Assembly (NCBI RefSeq): GCF_042656585.1
Contig: NZ_JBHSPG010000023.1
DNA length: 64,000 nucleotides
Reading direction: 5' to 3' (one strand)
From: Thalassorhabdus alkalitolerans
Lineage (GTDB): Bacteria > Bacillota > Bacilli > Bacillales > Marinococcaceae
Of the stretch, positions 1 through 7,114 are shown piece after piece (the first letter of the stretch is position 1; the number at the start of each line of letters is the position of its first letter). The translations under genes and the position numbers were made by a program. The notes under the pieces are model-generated. The model had not been told where the DNA came from and made no database searches. It was given only the letters and a program-made list of their open reading frames with translations.

Positions 1-207
1 GGATCATGGGAAGCAAAGCTTTATGGCGTGGAGAACCAGCGCTTTTTTACAGATGCAATGAAGGATGACACCAAGGAAAGACTCACATTTGAAACAGACC
101 GGGGAACGTTAAATGGAATCATTTCTGTGGAGGCTCTTGATTCCACTGTGGAAGAAAGTGTGATTACGCTAAAAGGTGTAGGTCATTTAAACGGTTTACG
201 CAATTAG
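1..207 (+). CDS. C-terminal fragment of an unidentified protein
   Basis: An open frame enters from the left edge in frame 1 and stops at TAG (205-207), giving the last 68 residues. The piece is hydrophilic and ends with alternating charged and hydrophobic stretches (…EESVITLKGVGHLNGLRN). A strong rho-independent terminator follows 13 bases later, so this is probably the end of a transcription unit. I do not recognise the family, and the fragment has no diagnostic motif. Confidence 0.6.
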   Translation, partial: GSWEAKLYGVENQRFFTDAMKDDTKERLTFETDRGTLNGIISVEALDSTVEESVITLKGVGHLNGLRN

Positions 208-220
208 AAAAGTAGGGAAG

Positions 221-251
221 AGCTGTTGAGTAAAATCTCAACAGCTTTTTT
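221..251 (+). terminator. Rho-independent terminator
   Basis: A perfect 10-bp stem AGCTGTTGAG / CTCAACAGCT with a 6-base loop is followed by a run of T. It closes the truncated gene at the left edge. Confidence 0.9.
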
Positions 252-321
252 CTATGGGAGCAGAAGTAGAGATAAGCGGAAGGGAGGAAGCGGGTGAGAG
301 TGCGAGGAGTGTTGAAATTTG

Positions 322-440
322 TCGTTTGACCTAATTAGTGTTGGTTTTGACCCAATTAATTGAAAATAGACCCAATTAACCTGCAAAACAACCCAATTAT
401 TGCGTAAAACGACCCAATTAATCCGCAAAGCAACCGGATT
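322..440. repeat. Degenerate 21-bp repeat array, core GACCCAATTA (locus A)
   Basis: Five recognisable copies of the core GACCCAATTA (variants GACCTAATTA and AACCCAATTA) lie about 21 bases apart, at 328, 349, 369, 390 and 411. A decayed sixth copy follows near 432. The rest of the 252-618 gap holds only the proC promoter region. The same unit forms a cleaner array at 25324-25419. Spacers are only about 10-11 bases, so it is not a CRISPR. Confidence 0.85.
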
Positions 441-618
441 AATACTCAAAGCGTACAATATCCTCTGATTACATAAAGTCATCCCAGAAAGCACAGAAGA
501 AAAGTAACATTCTAGCAGCATTTCGTTGCAAAACGTCAATAGTTTGTTCCCTCAAAAGAAGATACGGTAAAATAGAAAGAGATCACCTTTGAGCCATTTA
601 AGAAAGGGGCAGCGGTAT

Positions 619-1428
619 ATGAAGAAAAATAACATTTTATTTATTGGAGCAGGAAGAATGGCGGAAGCGATTTACGCCGGCTTGCTTCGCCAAAGCCACC
701 CTGATATCGGAAGAATTATCGTTTCAAATAAATCCGATGAGGAACGATTACATAATCAAGCGAAGCAGTACGGGGTAAAGCAAACAACCAAGTGGAAGGA
801 GGAAACAGACCAGGTTGAAGTGATCGTACTGGCAGCTCCTCCTGGAGTTCATGATGAGTTACTAAAGGAGCTGGCAGAAGTTGTAGATGGGCAGCTCGTT
901 ATTACAGTTGCAGCAGGCATCGATCCAGATTATATGGAGAAGCGTCTTCCAGAAGGCACCCCTGTGGCATGGATTATGCCTAATACAGCTGCGCAAGTTC
1001 AACAGTCGATGTCCACCTATGTATGCGGGCAGTATGTGAACAGTGAGCATAGACATGTATTAGAAGTGATATTGCACGCGATCGGGGAGTATGAAGAATT
1101 AAGTGCCCAGCAGGTTCATGATTTAACGGCAGTGACAGGAAGCGCTCCTGCTTTCATGTATTTATTTTGCGAAGCTTTGGAAACGGCAGCAATGGAATAC
1201 GGAGTGACAAGAGAGCAGGCCAGGAAGCTGGTCGTTCAGATGGCAGCCGGGTCAGCCGCCATGCTTCAGGAAGGCCATAATCCCGCTGATCTTAGAGGAC
1301 AGGTGACGTCACCGGGAGGAGCGACAGCTGCCGGGATAGAAACATTAAAAGAAGCCGGGTTTGAAGAATTGATTAAGAACGCCGTGCAAGCGACAAACCA
1401 ACGGGCCAAAGACCAGGCTGAAGACTGA
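619..1428 (+). CDS. proC: Pyrroline-5-carboxylate reductase
   Basis: Cytosolic NAD(P)H-dependent last step of proline synthesis, reducing 1-pyrroline-5-carboxylate to L-proline. The 269-residue protein has the N-terminal Rossmann motif GAGRMAEA (about residues 10-17). It has the family signature with TGSAPAFMYLFCEAL near residue 170, and the C-terminal LRGQVTSPGGATAAGI segment of the dimerisation domain. Length is normal for ProC. I chose the ATG at 619, preceded by AGAAAGGGGC, over a TTG 30 bases upstream that has no ribosome site. The gene is monocistronic with its own terminator. In halotolerant bacilli proline is also a compatible solute, but nothing here shows osmotic control. Confidence 0.97.
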   Translation: MKKNNILFIGAGRMAEAIYAGLLRQSHPDIGRIIVSNKSDEERLHNQAKQYGVKQTTKWKEETDQVEVIVLAAPPGVHDELLKELAEVVDGQLVITVAAGIDPDYMEKRLPEGTPVAWIMPNTAAQVQQSMSTYVCGQYVNSEHRHVLEVILHAIGEYEELSAQQVHDLTAVTGSAPAFMYLFCEALETAAMEYGVTREQARKLVVQMAAGSAAMLQEGHNPADLRGQVTSPGGATAAGIETLKEAGFEELIKNAVQATNQRAKDQAED

Positions 1429-1445
1429 AAAAAAGATCTTTTTAG

Positions 1446-1477
1446 AGCCGTTCCTTCATAGAGGGAGCGGCTTTTTC
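1446..1477 (+). terminator. Terminator after proC
   Basis: Stem AGCCGTTCC / GGAGCGGCT (one G-T pair) followed by TTTTT. The remaining gap to 1727 is AT-rich and shows nothing else beyond the ribosome site of the next gene. Confidence 0.85.
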
Positions 1478-1727
1478 AGTTATTCATAGATAAACGGAAT
1501 GAAATCCGCTGAAGGTCGGTTTCCTTGAATGGTTCAAAGAATAACAAAATACAAGAATACTAGTATAAAAAAGAATATAAGAGAACTTTAGCGTTTTAAA
1601 ATAGTGATTAAGTTATTTGCAGAATAAAGAAAAAATATGTGGTAATTCAGGAAAATACTAATTATACTAATCTTGATCACAATTGATTCTTTGATCCTAC
1701 AACTACATATGGCAGGAGGAGTAAACC

Positions 1728-2765
1728 GTGAGTCGTTTACTGATGAAATGTTTGGCTGTTGTTGTGCTGCTGGCGTTGGTCCCGGTACATACATATGCTG
1801 CACCCGAGCAGGAGGAGCTTGATTTGTACTTGCAGGAGATTGACTGGACTCAGAAAGAGTTAGAGGAGTACCTGGAGACTGAATATGGGACAGAGCTCTC
1901 TGATTTTGAGGATGCAGAGGAGTTAAGAATATTTTTAGGAGACTTACTAACAGACGAATCGTTACATGAGCTGTTAACAGATTACGAGATGTCAATAGAG
2001 GAGCTTGAGCAGCTGCTTAAAGCAGACGACAAGACATTAGCAGATTTCAAGTTTACTGATGATTTAGATTTTTTCCTGTTTGACCACATGCTTGCTGAGC
2101 TTGATTTTGAAGAAGCTGAAATGCTCTATGATGATTATTTTGCAGAATTTGGTCTGGATGAAGATGAATTCTGGGTACTGTATGAACACTTTTATCAAGT
2201 ATTGTTTACTGAAAACGGAGACTTGAATGAAGGAGTCCTGGAAAGATTAGAAGCACTGCTTGAAAGGCTGGAAAGCTTCCCCTACTTTGAAAGCGCTGAT
2301 GATTTAACGGCAGAAAATATTGCCGAACTCTTATCCATCTGCCAGGAGCTGTTAAGCATTTTCCAGCTTGAAGCCGACTTTTATCTGACCAAGGAAGAAG
2401 AAAAGCTTTCTCTTACGCTTGGTGATCTCCTTTCTCTTGAAACGACGAATGGATATGATCTGTTAATAGAGTTATACAACGCAGAAGGAGACTTTCTTGC
2501 CGACATCATTTTATCAGCTGAATTATTTGCTTACGACTCTATTGATCAAGTGACTGGAGAGTTTAATGAAATAAAGACTATCGTTGAGGTTTCGGCTGAT
2601 GCAGGGGGAGATAGAGAAAGTGTAAGCGGACCGGCTGAGCGGACGGAAACAGGAGGGCGACTTCCTGAAACAGCTTCCTCTTATCCATTACAGGTTCTCA
2701 TTGGATTAGCTGCGGCAGTGCTTGGAGGATTGTTCTACGTAAGAGTAAGAAAGACAGCAGCATGA
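1728..2765 (+). CDS. Processed acidic surface protein with LPETA sorting signal
   Basis: A 345-residue exported protein starting at GTG behind GGCAGGAGGAG. Residues 1-24 are a signal peptide ending at an Ala-X-Ala-like site before APEQ. The body is extremely rich in Asp, Glu, Leu and Phe, with short repeated helical units of the type EELEQLL and DDLDFFL. The C-terminus is a cell-wall sorting signal: LPETA at 312-316, a hydrophobic helix at about 320-337, and the basic tail RVRKTAA. This matches the family of acidic proteins with an LPXTA-type signal, expected substrates of class D sortases (YhcS-type). No sortase gene lies in the window. Function is unknown, and a surface-charge or structural role is inference. 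Confidence 0.85.
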   Translation: MSRLLMKCLAVVVLLALVPVHTYAAPEQEELDLYLQEIDWTQKELEEYLETEYGTELSDFEDAEELRIFLGDLLTDESLHELLTDYEMSIEELEQLLKADDKTLADFKFTDDLDFFLFDHMLAELDFEEAEMLYDDYFAEFGLDEDEFWVLYEHFYQVLFTENGDLNEGVLERLEALLERLESFPYFESADDLTAENIAELLSICQELLSIFQLEADFYLTKEEEKLSLTLGDLLSLETTNGYDLLIELYNAEGDFLADIILSAELFAYDSIDQVTGEFNEIKTIVEVSADAGGDRESVSGPAERTETGGRLPETASSYPLQVLIGLAAAVLGGLFYVRVRKTAA

Positions 2766-2787
2766 AACAAAATGTAAATAAGAAGGA

Positions 2788-2823
2788 GATGAGGAGCAGA
2801 ACGCCCCTCATCTTTCTTTTTCT
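2788..2823 (+). terminator. Terminator after the acidic surface protein
   Basis: Stem GATGAGG / CCTCATC followed by TTTCTTTTTCTG. Confidence 0.75.
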
Positions 2824-2943
2824 GTACCGTCAGACACAGTACAAGTGAGGTTTAAATAAAATAAAAAAAGGTTAAAACAAGTGAAGAAGGTTCTACATTC
2901 ATGGAAAATAGAGCCCGTACTCATAGATGTGGGGAGGGATAAA

Positions 2944-3291
2944 ATGTCTGAGGAAAAACAAGAAATGATTGACCGGGTGTATGGGGAGCTGGAAAATGTT
3001 GAAGACCCTGAGCTTGGAGTAGACATTGTGAATCTTGGATTGATTTATGGCGTGGATATTGATGACAGCAAGAACGTCAAAGTGGAAATGACACTGACAT
3101 CCATGGGCTGTCCTCTTGCTGGAACGATTGTCAATGATATTCAAAATGCCTTATCGGATTTAAAAGAATTTGGAGAAATAAATGAAGTAGATGTAAATAT
3201 TGTATGGGATCCACCATGGGATAAAAGTAAAATGTCAAGGTACGCCAAGATCGCATTAGGCGTACACGAAGGTCCTGAAGATCGAGCATAG
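2944..3291 (+). CDS. MIP18/DUF59 family protein (YitW/SufT-like)
   Basis: A 115-residue single-domain protein of the DUF59/MIP18 family. These act in iron-sulfur cluster assembly or transfer; the bacterial members are SufT, PaaD and B. subtilis YitW. Family hallmarks are the start VYGELENVEDPELGVDIVNL, the segment MTLTSMGCPLAG with the conserved Cys, and the late VDVNIVWDPPW motif. I chose the ATG at 2944 because GGGGAGGGATAAA precedes it. A GTG 63 bases upstream would add an N-terminal tail the family does not have. It is probably transcribed alone and ends in a hairpin that also sits in the leader of the next gene. Confidence 0.93.
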   Translation: MSEEKQEMIDRVYGELENVEDPELGVDIVNLGLIYGVDIDDSKNVKVEMTLTSMGCPLAGTIVNDIQNALSDLKEFGEINEVDVNIVWDPPWDKSKMSRYAKIALGVHEGPEDRA

Positions 3292-3298
3292 AGCGAAG

Positions 3299-3326
3299 GG
3301 TCATCATTTGTTATGATGGCCTTTTT
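3299..3326 (+). terminator. Terminator after the DUF59 gene
   Basis: Hairpin GGTCATCAT / ATGATGGCC with a 5-base loop and TTTTT. It lies only 25 bases before the next start codon, so it could also work as an attenuator. Confidence 0.8.
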
Positions 3327-3350
3327 CGTTTCTGCCAAAAGGAGGAAACC

Positions 3351-3995
3351 ATGGACATTCCGCAAGCTTTAATTGATACGTGTAAAAAAAGAATGGAGCC
3401 TTATCCTGCTGAGGGCTTTCTCATCGGCGGAGGGAATCCTTATGCTGATGTCCTGTTTGTTGGAGAAGCGCCTGGAGAGCATGAGCTAATATCTAAGCAG
3501 CCATTTACCGGCAGGGCGGGAAAGGAACTGGATAAATTTCTTGAAAGTGCAGGGATATCACGGGAGGATGTATACATTACAAGTGCTGTAAGAAGCCGCC
3601 CGTATAAAATAGTCAGAAAACAAAAAGGAGAAGAAGTGGTTATCAAAAGGCCGAACCGAAAACCGACAAAAAAAGAAATCATTGCCCACGCGCCTATTCT
3701 TGATTACCAGATTGAGAAAATAGATCCGACGATCATTGTTACATTGGGAGGTGTGGCCTATGAAAGACTGACAGGAAAAAAGGACAAAATGACAGAGATT
3801 CATGGGGAGGCGCAAAAGACAAAAATACTCAAGCTGAAAAATACAAAAGACAATACCCTGGTTTATGGAATGAAAGAATATATTCTTTTTCCTTTTTTTC
3901 ATCCGGCCTCTGTTTTTTATAACAGGAAGCTTGAAGAAATGATCTACGAAGATGCAAAAGCACTTGCAGCCTTAATTCAACATGAGACCTCTTAA
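3351..3995 (+). CDS. Uracil-DNA glycosylase superfamily protein
   Basis: A 214-residue member of the family 4/5-like uracil-DNA glycosylase group, expected to remove uracil from DNA. It has motif 1 GEAPGEHE at residues 38-45 and the C-terminal motif HPAS near residue 186 that contacts DNA. Classical family 4 enzymes bind a 4Fe-4S cluster through four cysteines. Here only Cys11 is present in the whole protein, so the cluster is evidently absent. A basic insertion (about residues 80-115, rich in KR) is also unusual. The ATG follows AAAAGGAGGAAACC. The substrate range cannot be read from the sequence. Confidence 0.85.
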   Translation: MDIPQALIDTCKKRMEPYPAEGFLIGGGNPYADVLFVGEAPGEHELISKQPFTGRAGKELDKFLESAGISREDVYITSAVRSRPYKIVRKQKGEEVVIKRPNRKPTKKEIIAHAPILDYQIEKIDPTIIVTLGGVAYERLTGKKDKMTEIHGEAQKTKILKLKNTKDNTLVYGMKEYILFPFFHPASVFYNRKLEEMIYEDAKALAALIQHETS

Positions 3996-3996
3996 A

Positions 3997-4030
3997 AAAC
4001 ACTCATCTGAGAGTACAGATGAGTGTTTTG
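3997..4030 (+). terminator. Terminator after the glycosylase gene (possibly bidirectional)
   Basis: Stem ACACTCATCTG / CAGATGAGTGT flanked by A and T runs. It lies between the glycosylase gene and the convergent small gene at 4038. Confidence 0.9.
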
Positions 4031-4037
4031 TCGTTGC

Positions 4038-4175
4038 TTATAATTGGGTTTGGTAATATGTTTCTTCCTCAGGTTGATCAACATTATCGTCATCAAGAGA
4101 ATCTGCAAAGAAAACAGGGACAGACACTACTAAAGTAAGAAAGGAAAATAATATCGTTGCAGCAAGCTTTTTCAT
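4038..4175 (-). CDS. Small exported acidic peptide (45 aa)
   Basis: On the minus strand an ATG preceded by AAGGTGGTACAT opens a 45-codon gene. The product begins MKKLAATILFSFLTLVVS, a classic signal peptide, then PVFFA as a likely cleavage region. An acidic tail follows, DSLDDDNVDQPEEETYYQTQL split here as DSLDDDNVDQ and PEEETYYQTQL. It resembles in layout the Phr-type exported signalling precursors of Bacillus, but no Rap gene is adjacent. Function is unknown. It shares the terminator at 3997-4030 with the convergent gene. The coding reading rests on the ribosome site and signal peptide, not on homology. Confidence 0.65.
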   Translation of the reverse strand: MKKLAATILFSFLTLVVSVPVFFADSLDDDNVDQPEEETYYQTQL

Positions 4176-4401
4176 ATGTACCACCTTGTCATTTAATCTC
4201 GTGAAAATTTTAACAAATATGCCTTTTATTTTGAAGACGTATATACAAATTTACCTACATAAATTATGAGTCATTAGTAGTGAAGGGCTTTTGTTACAGA
4301 CCTTATTATGGATAAAAGTTTGAATGTAAATCAAAGTGAGGAAAAGCTGTCAGCTTCTTTCTATCCTGGGCAGGGTAAGGGAGAGAAAAAGGTGGAAAAA
4401 A

Positions 4402-4427
4402 GTTTAATGAAAATGATTATCGGATAA
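4402..4427 (+). promoter_or_regulatory. Sigma-B-like promoter overlapping a Fur-like box
   Basis: GTTTAA, a 14-base spacer, then GGATAA, close to the general stress consensus GTTTAA-N12-15-GGGTAT. It lies 60 bases before the stress-type SDR, whose B. subtilis relatives YdaD and YhdF belong to the sigma-B regulon. The spacer contains AATGATTATC, and the 19 bases 4403-4421 match 15 of 19 positions of the Fur consensus. The remainder of the 4176-4487 gap shows nothing else. Confidence 0.55.
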
Positions 4428-4487
4428 ACACTAGTATTGCCTATTTCTGTTTAGGCAAATTTAAAAAAGAAGAAGGAGTGTTAATCA

Positions 4488-5384
4488 ATGAGTGAAGGCT
4501 ATAACCTTTTTAAAGGCCGGCAGTCTGAGGGAACTCCTCCACAGGAACAGGACAAACAGCCTGGCTATGAATACAAAATGAATCCAGAACCAATATATGA
4601 CGATCCAGCTTATAAGGGCAGCGGCAAGCTGAAAGATAAAGTTGCTTTGATTACTGGAGGCGACAGCGGGATTGGCAGATCAGTTGCCATCTATTATGCA
4701 AAAGAAGGAGCCAATGTCAGCGTTGTTTACTTAGATGAACACGAAGATGCTGAGAAAACGAAAGAATTAGTGGAAGAAAAGGGAGGAAAATGCCTTCTTA
4801 TCCCAGGGGATGTAGGGGAGGAAGCATTTTGCAAAGAAGCTGTTGAGAAGACAATAGAGGAATTCGGTCAATTAGATATTCTGGTTAATAATGCAGCCGA
4901 GCAACATTACCAGGAAGATATTAGAGATATTTCTTCAGAGCAGCTTCACCGGACTTTTCAAACCAATATTTATGGTTCGTTTTACTTCATCCAGGCCGCT
5001 TTGCCACACTTAAAAGAAGGCAGCTCAATTATTAATACGGTATCTATCGTGGCCTATCAAGGAATGCCGGTGTTAATGGACTACTCTGCAACGAAGGGCG
5101 CCCTTGTGGCCCTGACACGATCTTTATCACAAAACCTGGTTGACAAAGGAATCAGGGTAAATGGGGTGGCGCCAGGCCCAATCTGGACACCTCTCATTCC
5201 AAGTTCCTTTCCAGAAGATGTGGTAAAAGACTTTGGGATTGACGATCCGGCACCTACACCGATGCAGCGGCCAGGACAGCCAGCAGAGCTTGCTCCAAGT
5301 TATGTATATTTAGCCTCAGATGATTCAACCTATGTGACAGGACAGACGATTCATGTGAATGGAGGAGCTGTAGTCAACGGATAA
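4488..5384 (+). CDS. General-stress short-chain dehydrogenase (YhdF/YdaD-like)
   Basis: A 298-residue classical SDR with an extended N-terminal tail of about 45 residues, typical of the YhdF/YdaD group. The Rossmann motif is TGGDSGIGRS, the structural NNAAEQH motif follows, and the catalytic Tyr-Lys pair is in YSATKGA with an upstream Ser in NTVSIV. The PGPIWTPL segment is the usual substrate-loop entry. It is a soluble NAD(P)-dependent oxidoreductase of unknown physiological substrate. Start ATG follows AGAAGGAGTG. Upstream is a sigma-B-like promoter, which agrees with the stress induction of its B. subtilis relatives. Confidence 0.92.
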   Translation: MSEGYNLFKGRQSEGTPPQEQDKQPGYEYKMNPEPIYDDPAYKGSGKLKDKVALITGGDSGIGRSVAIYYAKEGANVSVVYLDEHEDAEKTKELVEEKGGKCLLIPGDVGEEAFCKEAVEKTIEEFGQLDILVNNAAEQHYQEDIRDISSEQLHRTFQTNIYGSFYFIQAALPHLKEGSSIINTVSIVAYQGMPVLMDYSATKGALVALTRSLSQNLVDKGIRVNGVAPGPIWTPLIPSSFPEDVVKDFGIDDPAPTPMQRPGQPAELAPSYVYLASDDSTYVTGQTIHVNGGAVVNG

Positions 5385-5393
5385 GAGAGTATG

Positions 5394-5428
5394 AAAAAGC
5401 ATCTGCCCACTGGCAGGTGCTTTTTTTA
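5394..5428 (+). terminator. Terminator after the SDR gene
   Basis: Stem AAGCATCTGCC / GGCAGGTGCTT (one mismatch) with a 4-base loop and seven T. Confidence 0.9.
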
Positions 5429-5570
5429 TTAGCTGTGGAAAAGTCTGGAGCCAGAAAAATTGAGGAATTATGTAAAATGATAAATTAAAGCGTAAATACG
5501 ATTAATTTGTCCAAAACGAGGAAAAAGAAATAATGCTGTATTATAGGTAAGGGTAAGGAGGATCGGACAA

Positions 5571-6050
5571 ATGTTTACACTGGAAGACATGTGGGTTTTC
5601 TTTCTCTCGCTCCTGGTTATATTGCCGTTTATCACAATGGTTCATCAACTGGGTCACGCATTTTTTATATGGGTTTTTGGGGGGAAATCTACTTTTACAA
5701 TAGGAACAGGAAAAAAATTATTTAATATTGGTCCGATGGAATTTAGAAGAATATATTTCTGGCACTCTTTTTGCCAGATCGAGAAGCTGAAGTGGGATAC
5801 AAAAACAGCTCACGTTCTTATCCTTTTAGGAGGAACGATATTTAATATACTGTCTGTTTTCGTGGTCAATAGTATGATTGTGGCAGGTATACTGCCTGAA
5901 CACATCATTTTCTATAACTTTGTGTACTTTACGATTTATTTTGTGTTCTTTTCTTTGTTCCCTGCTCGTTTTTCAGAAGATCACCCAAGTGATTTGATGG
6001 CTATCTATGATTTATTTAAATATGGCAAAGGAAAAGATCCGATAGATTAA
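5571..6050 (+). CDS. S2P/M50-like membrane protein with HQLGH (copy 1)
   Basis: A 159-residue polytopic membrane protein, paralogous to the gene at 9050. The first helix carries HQLGH at residues 25-29. This aligns with the HExxH zinc site of M50 site-2 proteases, but Glu is replaced by Gln. A later GGTIFNILSVFVVN helix resembles the second S2P core helix. The end is FPARFSEDHPSDLMAIYDL, where S2Ps carry their NPxPxLDGG motif. Substitution of the catalytic Glu suggests a non-proteolytic pseudoenzyme, but that is inference. The ribosome site AAGGAGG and its spacing are excellent. It appears monocistronic and ends in a terminator shared with the convergent sodC. Confidence 0.8.
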   Translation: MFTLEDMWVFFLSLLVILPFITMVHQLGHAFFIWVFGGKSTFTIGTGKKLFNIGPMEFRRIYFWHSFCQIEKLKWDTKTAHVLILLGGTIFNILSVFVVNSMIVAGILPEHIIFYNFVYFTIYFVFFSLFPARFSEDHPSDLMAIYDLFKYGKGKDPID

Positions 6051-6054
6051 ACAG

Positions 6055-6086
6055 AAAAAGGATGACCGCTCCGGGCATCCTTTTTT
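6055..6086. terminator. Bidirectional terminator between copy-1 S2P-like gene and sodC
   Basis: AAAAAGGATG / CATCCTTTTTT hairpin. Stop codons of the two convergent genes lie on either side. Confidence 0.85.
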
Positions 6087-6093
6087 ATATCTG

Positions 6094-6855
6094 CTATTCT
6101 TCTACAGCCTCTACTACACCACAGGCTAAGCGGTCACCAGCATCACCGGTTGCAAGAGTATCTTCATCAGGACCCGGTTCATCTGCATCTTCAGACTGGT
6201 AACGGTCAGGGATGTGAGCAAAGTTGTCTGGATCTTCATGAAGCATAACTGCTATTTCGTCTTCAGCTGCCTGCTCAGAAGTAAACGTATCAACTTTTGT
6301 CAGCAAGTACCCAGTTCCATCTTCATTAATATAAACGGGAGGAAGATCACCTGCGTGGGAGCCATGATCCTCATCATCAGGATTCCAGTGACCGCCGGCA
6401 GATGTAAATGGCTCTCCATCATCGTCTACTTCACAAACGCCTTCTTCATGAAGATGAAACCCGTGATAGCCTGGCTCTACTTCCAGATCAACAAAGTTGG
6501 CTTCCACAAGGACGTTGTCCTCAGCTGTCGTGTAAAATTGTACAGTGCCAACCTCTTCGTTCGGTGTATTCATGACAGCCTGGGCTTCCACTTCATCACC
6601 TGTTTCATCATAATAACCAATAATAGAAGCCTGTGCCTCACCGTTTTGTTCTTCAGTGTCTGGTTCAGCTTCTGGTTCAGCTTCTGGTTCTGCTTCCCCG
6701 CCAGGAATTTCAGCCTCATCCATTTCGTCTACGTCTTCATCATAATCAGACGGCTGCTGCATATCTTCAGTACCTGGACTGTCCTGAGTCTGGCAGCCAG
6801 CTGCGACTATGGCAGCTAACGCAATAGGAAGTGATTTAAGCAAGTATGGTTTCAT
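6094..6855 (-). CDS. sodC: Cu/Zn superoxide dismutase lipoprotein
   Basis: A 253-residue lipoprotein. The signal peptide ends in the lipobox AAGC, so Cys is about residue 20. A 60-residue acidic linker contains EPEAEPEAEPEAEP-type repeats, followed by a Cu/Zn SOD domain. Ligand motifs are intact: GFHLHEEGVC, a middle HGSHAGDLP, the late VMLHEDPDNFAH that supplies another His, and GDAGDRLACGV with the disulfide Cys. It would dismutate superoxide outside the membrane. I chose the ATG at 6855 behind AGAAAGGAGAATTTTC. An upstream start would put 21 extra residues before the signal peptide. The acidic linker probably extends the domain from the membrane. Confidence 0.95.
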   Translation of the reverse strand: MKPYLLKSLPIALAAIVAAGCQTQDSPGTEDMQQPSDYDEDVDEMDEAEIPGGEAEPEAEPEAEPDTEEQNGEAQASIIGYYDETGDEVEAQAVMNTPNEEVGTVQFYTTAEDNVLVEANFVDLEVEPGYHGFHLHEEGVCEVDDDGEPFTSAGGHWNPDDEDHGSHAGDLPPVYINEDGTGYLLTKVDTFTSEQAAEDEIAVMLHEDPDNFAHIPDRYQSEDADEPGPDEDTLATGDAGDRLACGVVEAVEE

Positions 6856-6968
6856 GAAAATTCTCCTTTCTATGTTTTCTAGAAGAGTTCTGTCACTCTT
6901 TTTTATGGTCAGTACCATATTTCCCTAACAATTATTCTAGTAAACAAGTTATATGAGTTGAAATACGA

Positions 6969-6995
6969 AAACCAACAGGATAGTCCCTGTTGGCA
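6969..6995 (-). terminator. Terminator of the 31-residue gene
   Basis: CCAACAGG / CCTGTTGG stem with a 5-base loop. Read on the minus strand it is followed by TTTTCG. Confidence 0.75.
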
Positions 6996-7018
6996 TCAAG
7001 AATTAAGTAAATAGAGTG

Positions 7019-7114
7019 TTATTCTAGATCCATATCTTCTTCAGTTATTTCTTCTTCCTCTTTTGCTTCTTCCAGCATTTTATTAATGTTTTCAATATAC
7101 TCGTGTAAACTCAT
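7019..7114 (-). CDS. Very small acidic protein (31 aa)
   Basis: The minus strand has AAGGAGG seven bases before an ATG, then 31 codons: MSLHEYIENINKMLEEAKEE and EEITEEDMDLE. The product is a short amphipathic, acidic helix without a signal peptide. The near-perfect ribosome site and a downstream hairpin are the evidence that it is real. Function is unknown. A protein-binding antagonist or antitoxin-like helix is possible but unsupported. Confidence 0.6.
   Translation of the reverse strand: MSLHEYIENINKMLEEAKEEEEITEEDMDLE

Noticed and set aside
322..440. CRISPR-like regular repeats
   Set aside because: Repeat cores are only 10-12 bases, spacers are about 10 bases, and no cas genes occur in the window.
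252..539. 95-codon open frame on the minus strand across the proC-side repeats
   Set aside because: The frame follows the 21-base repeat period and has no ribosome site.
6214..6819. 201-codon open frame opposite sodC
   Set aside because: It is antisense to the intact Cu/Zn SOD gene, rich in Cys, Phe and Ile as expected of a shadow frame, with no ribosome site.
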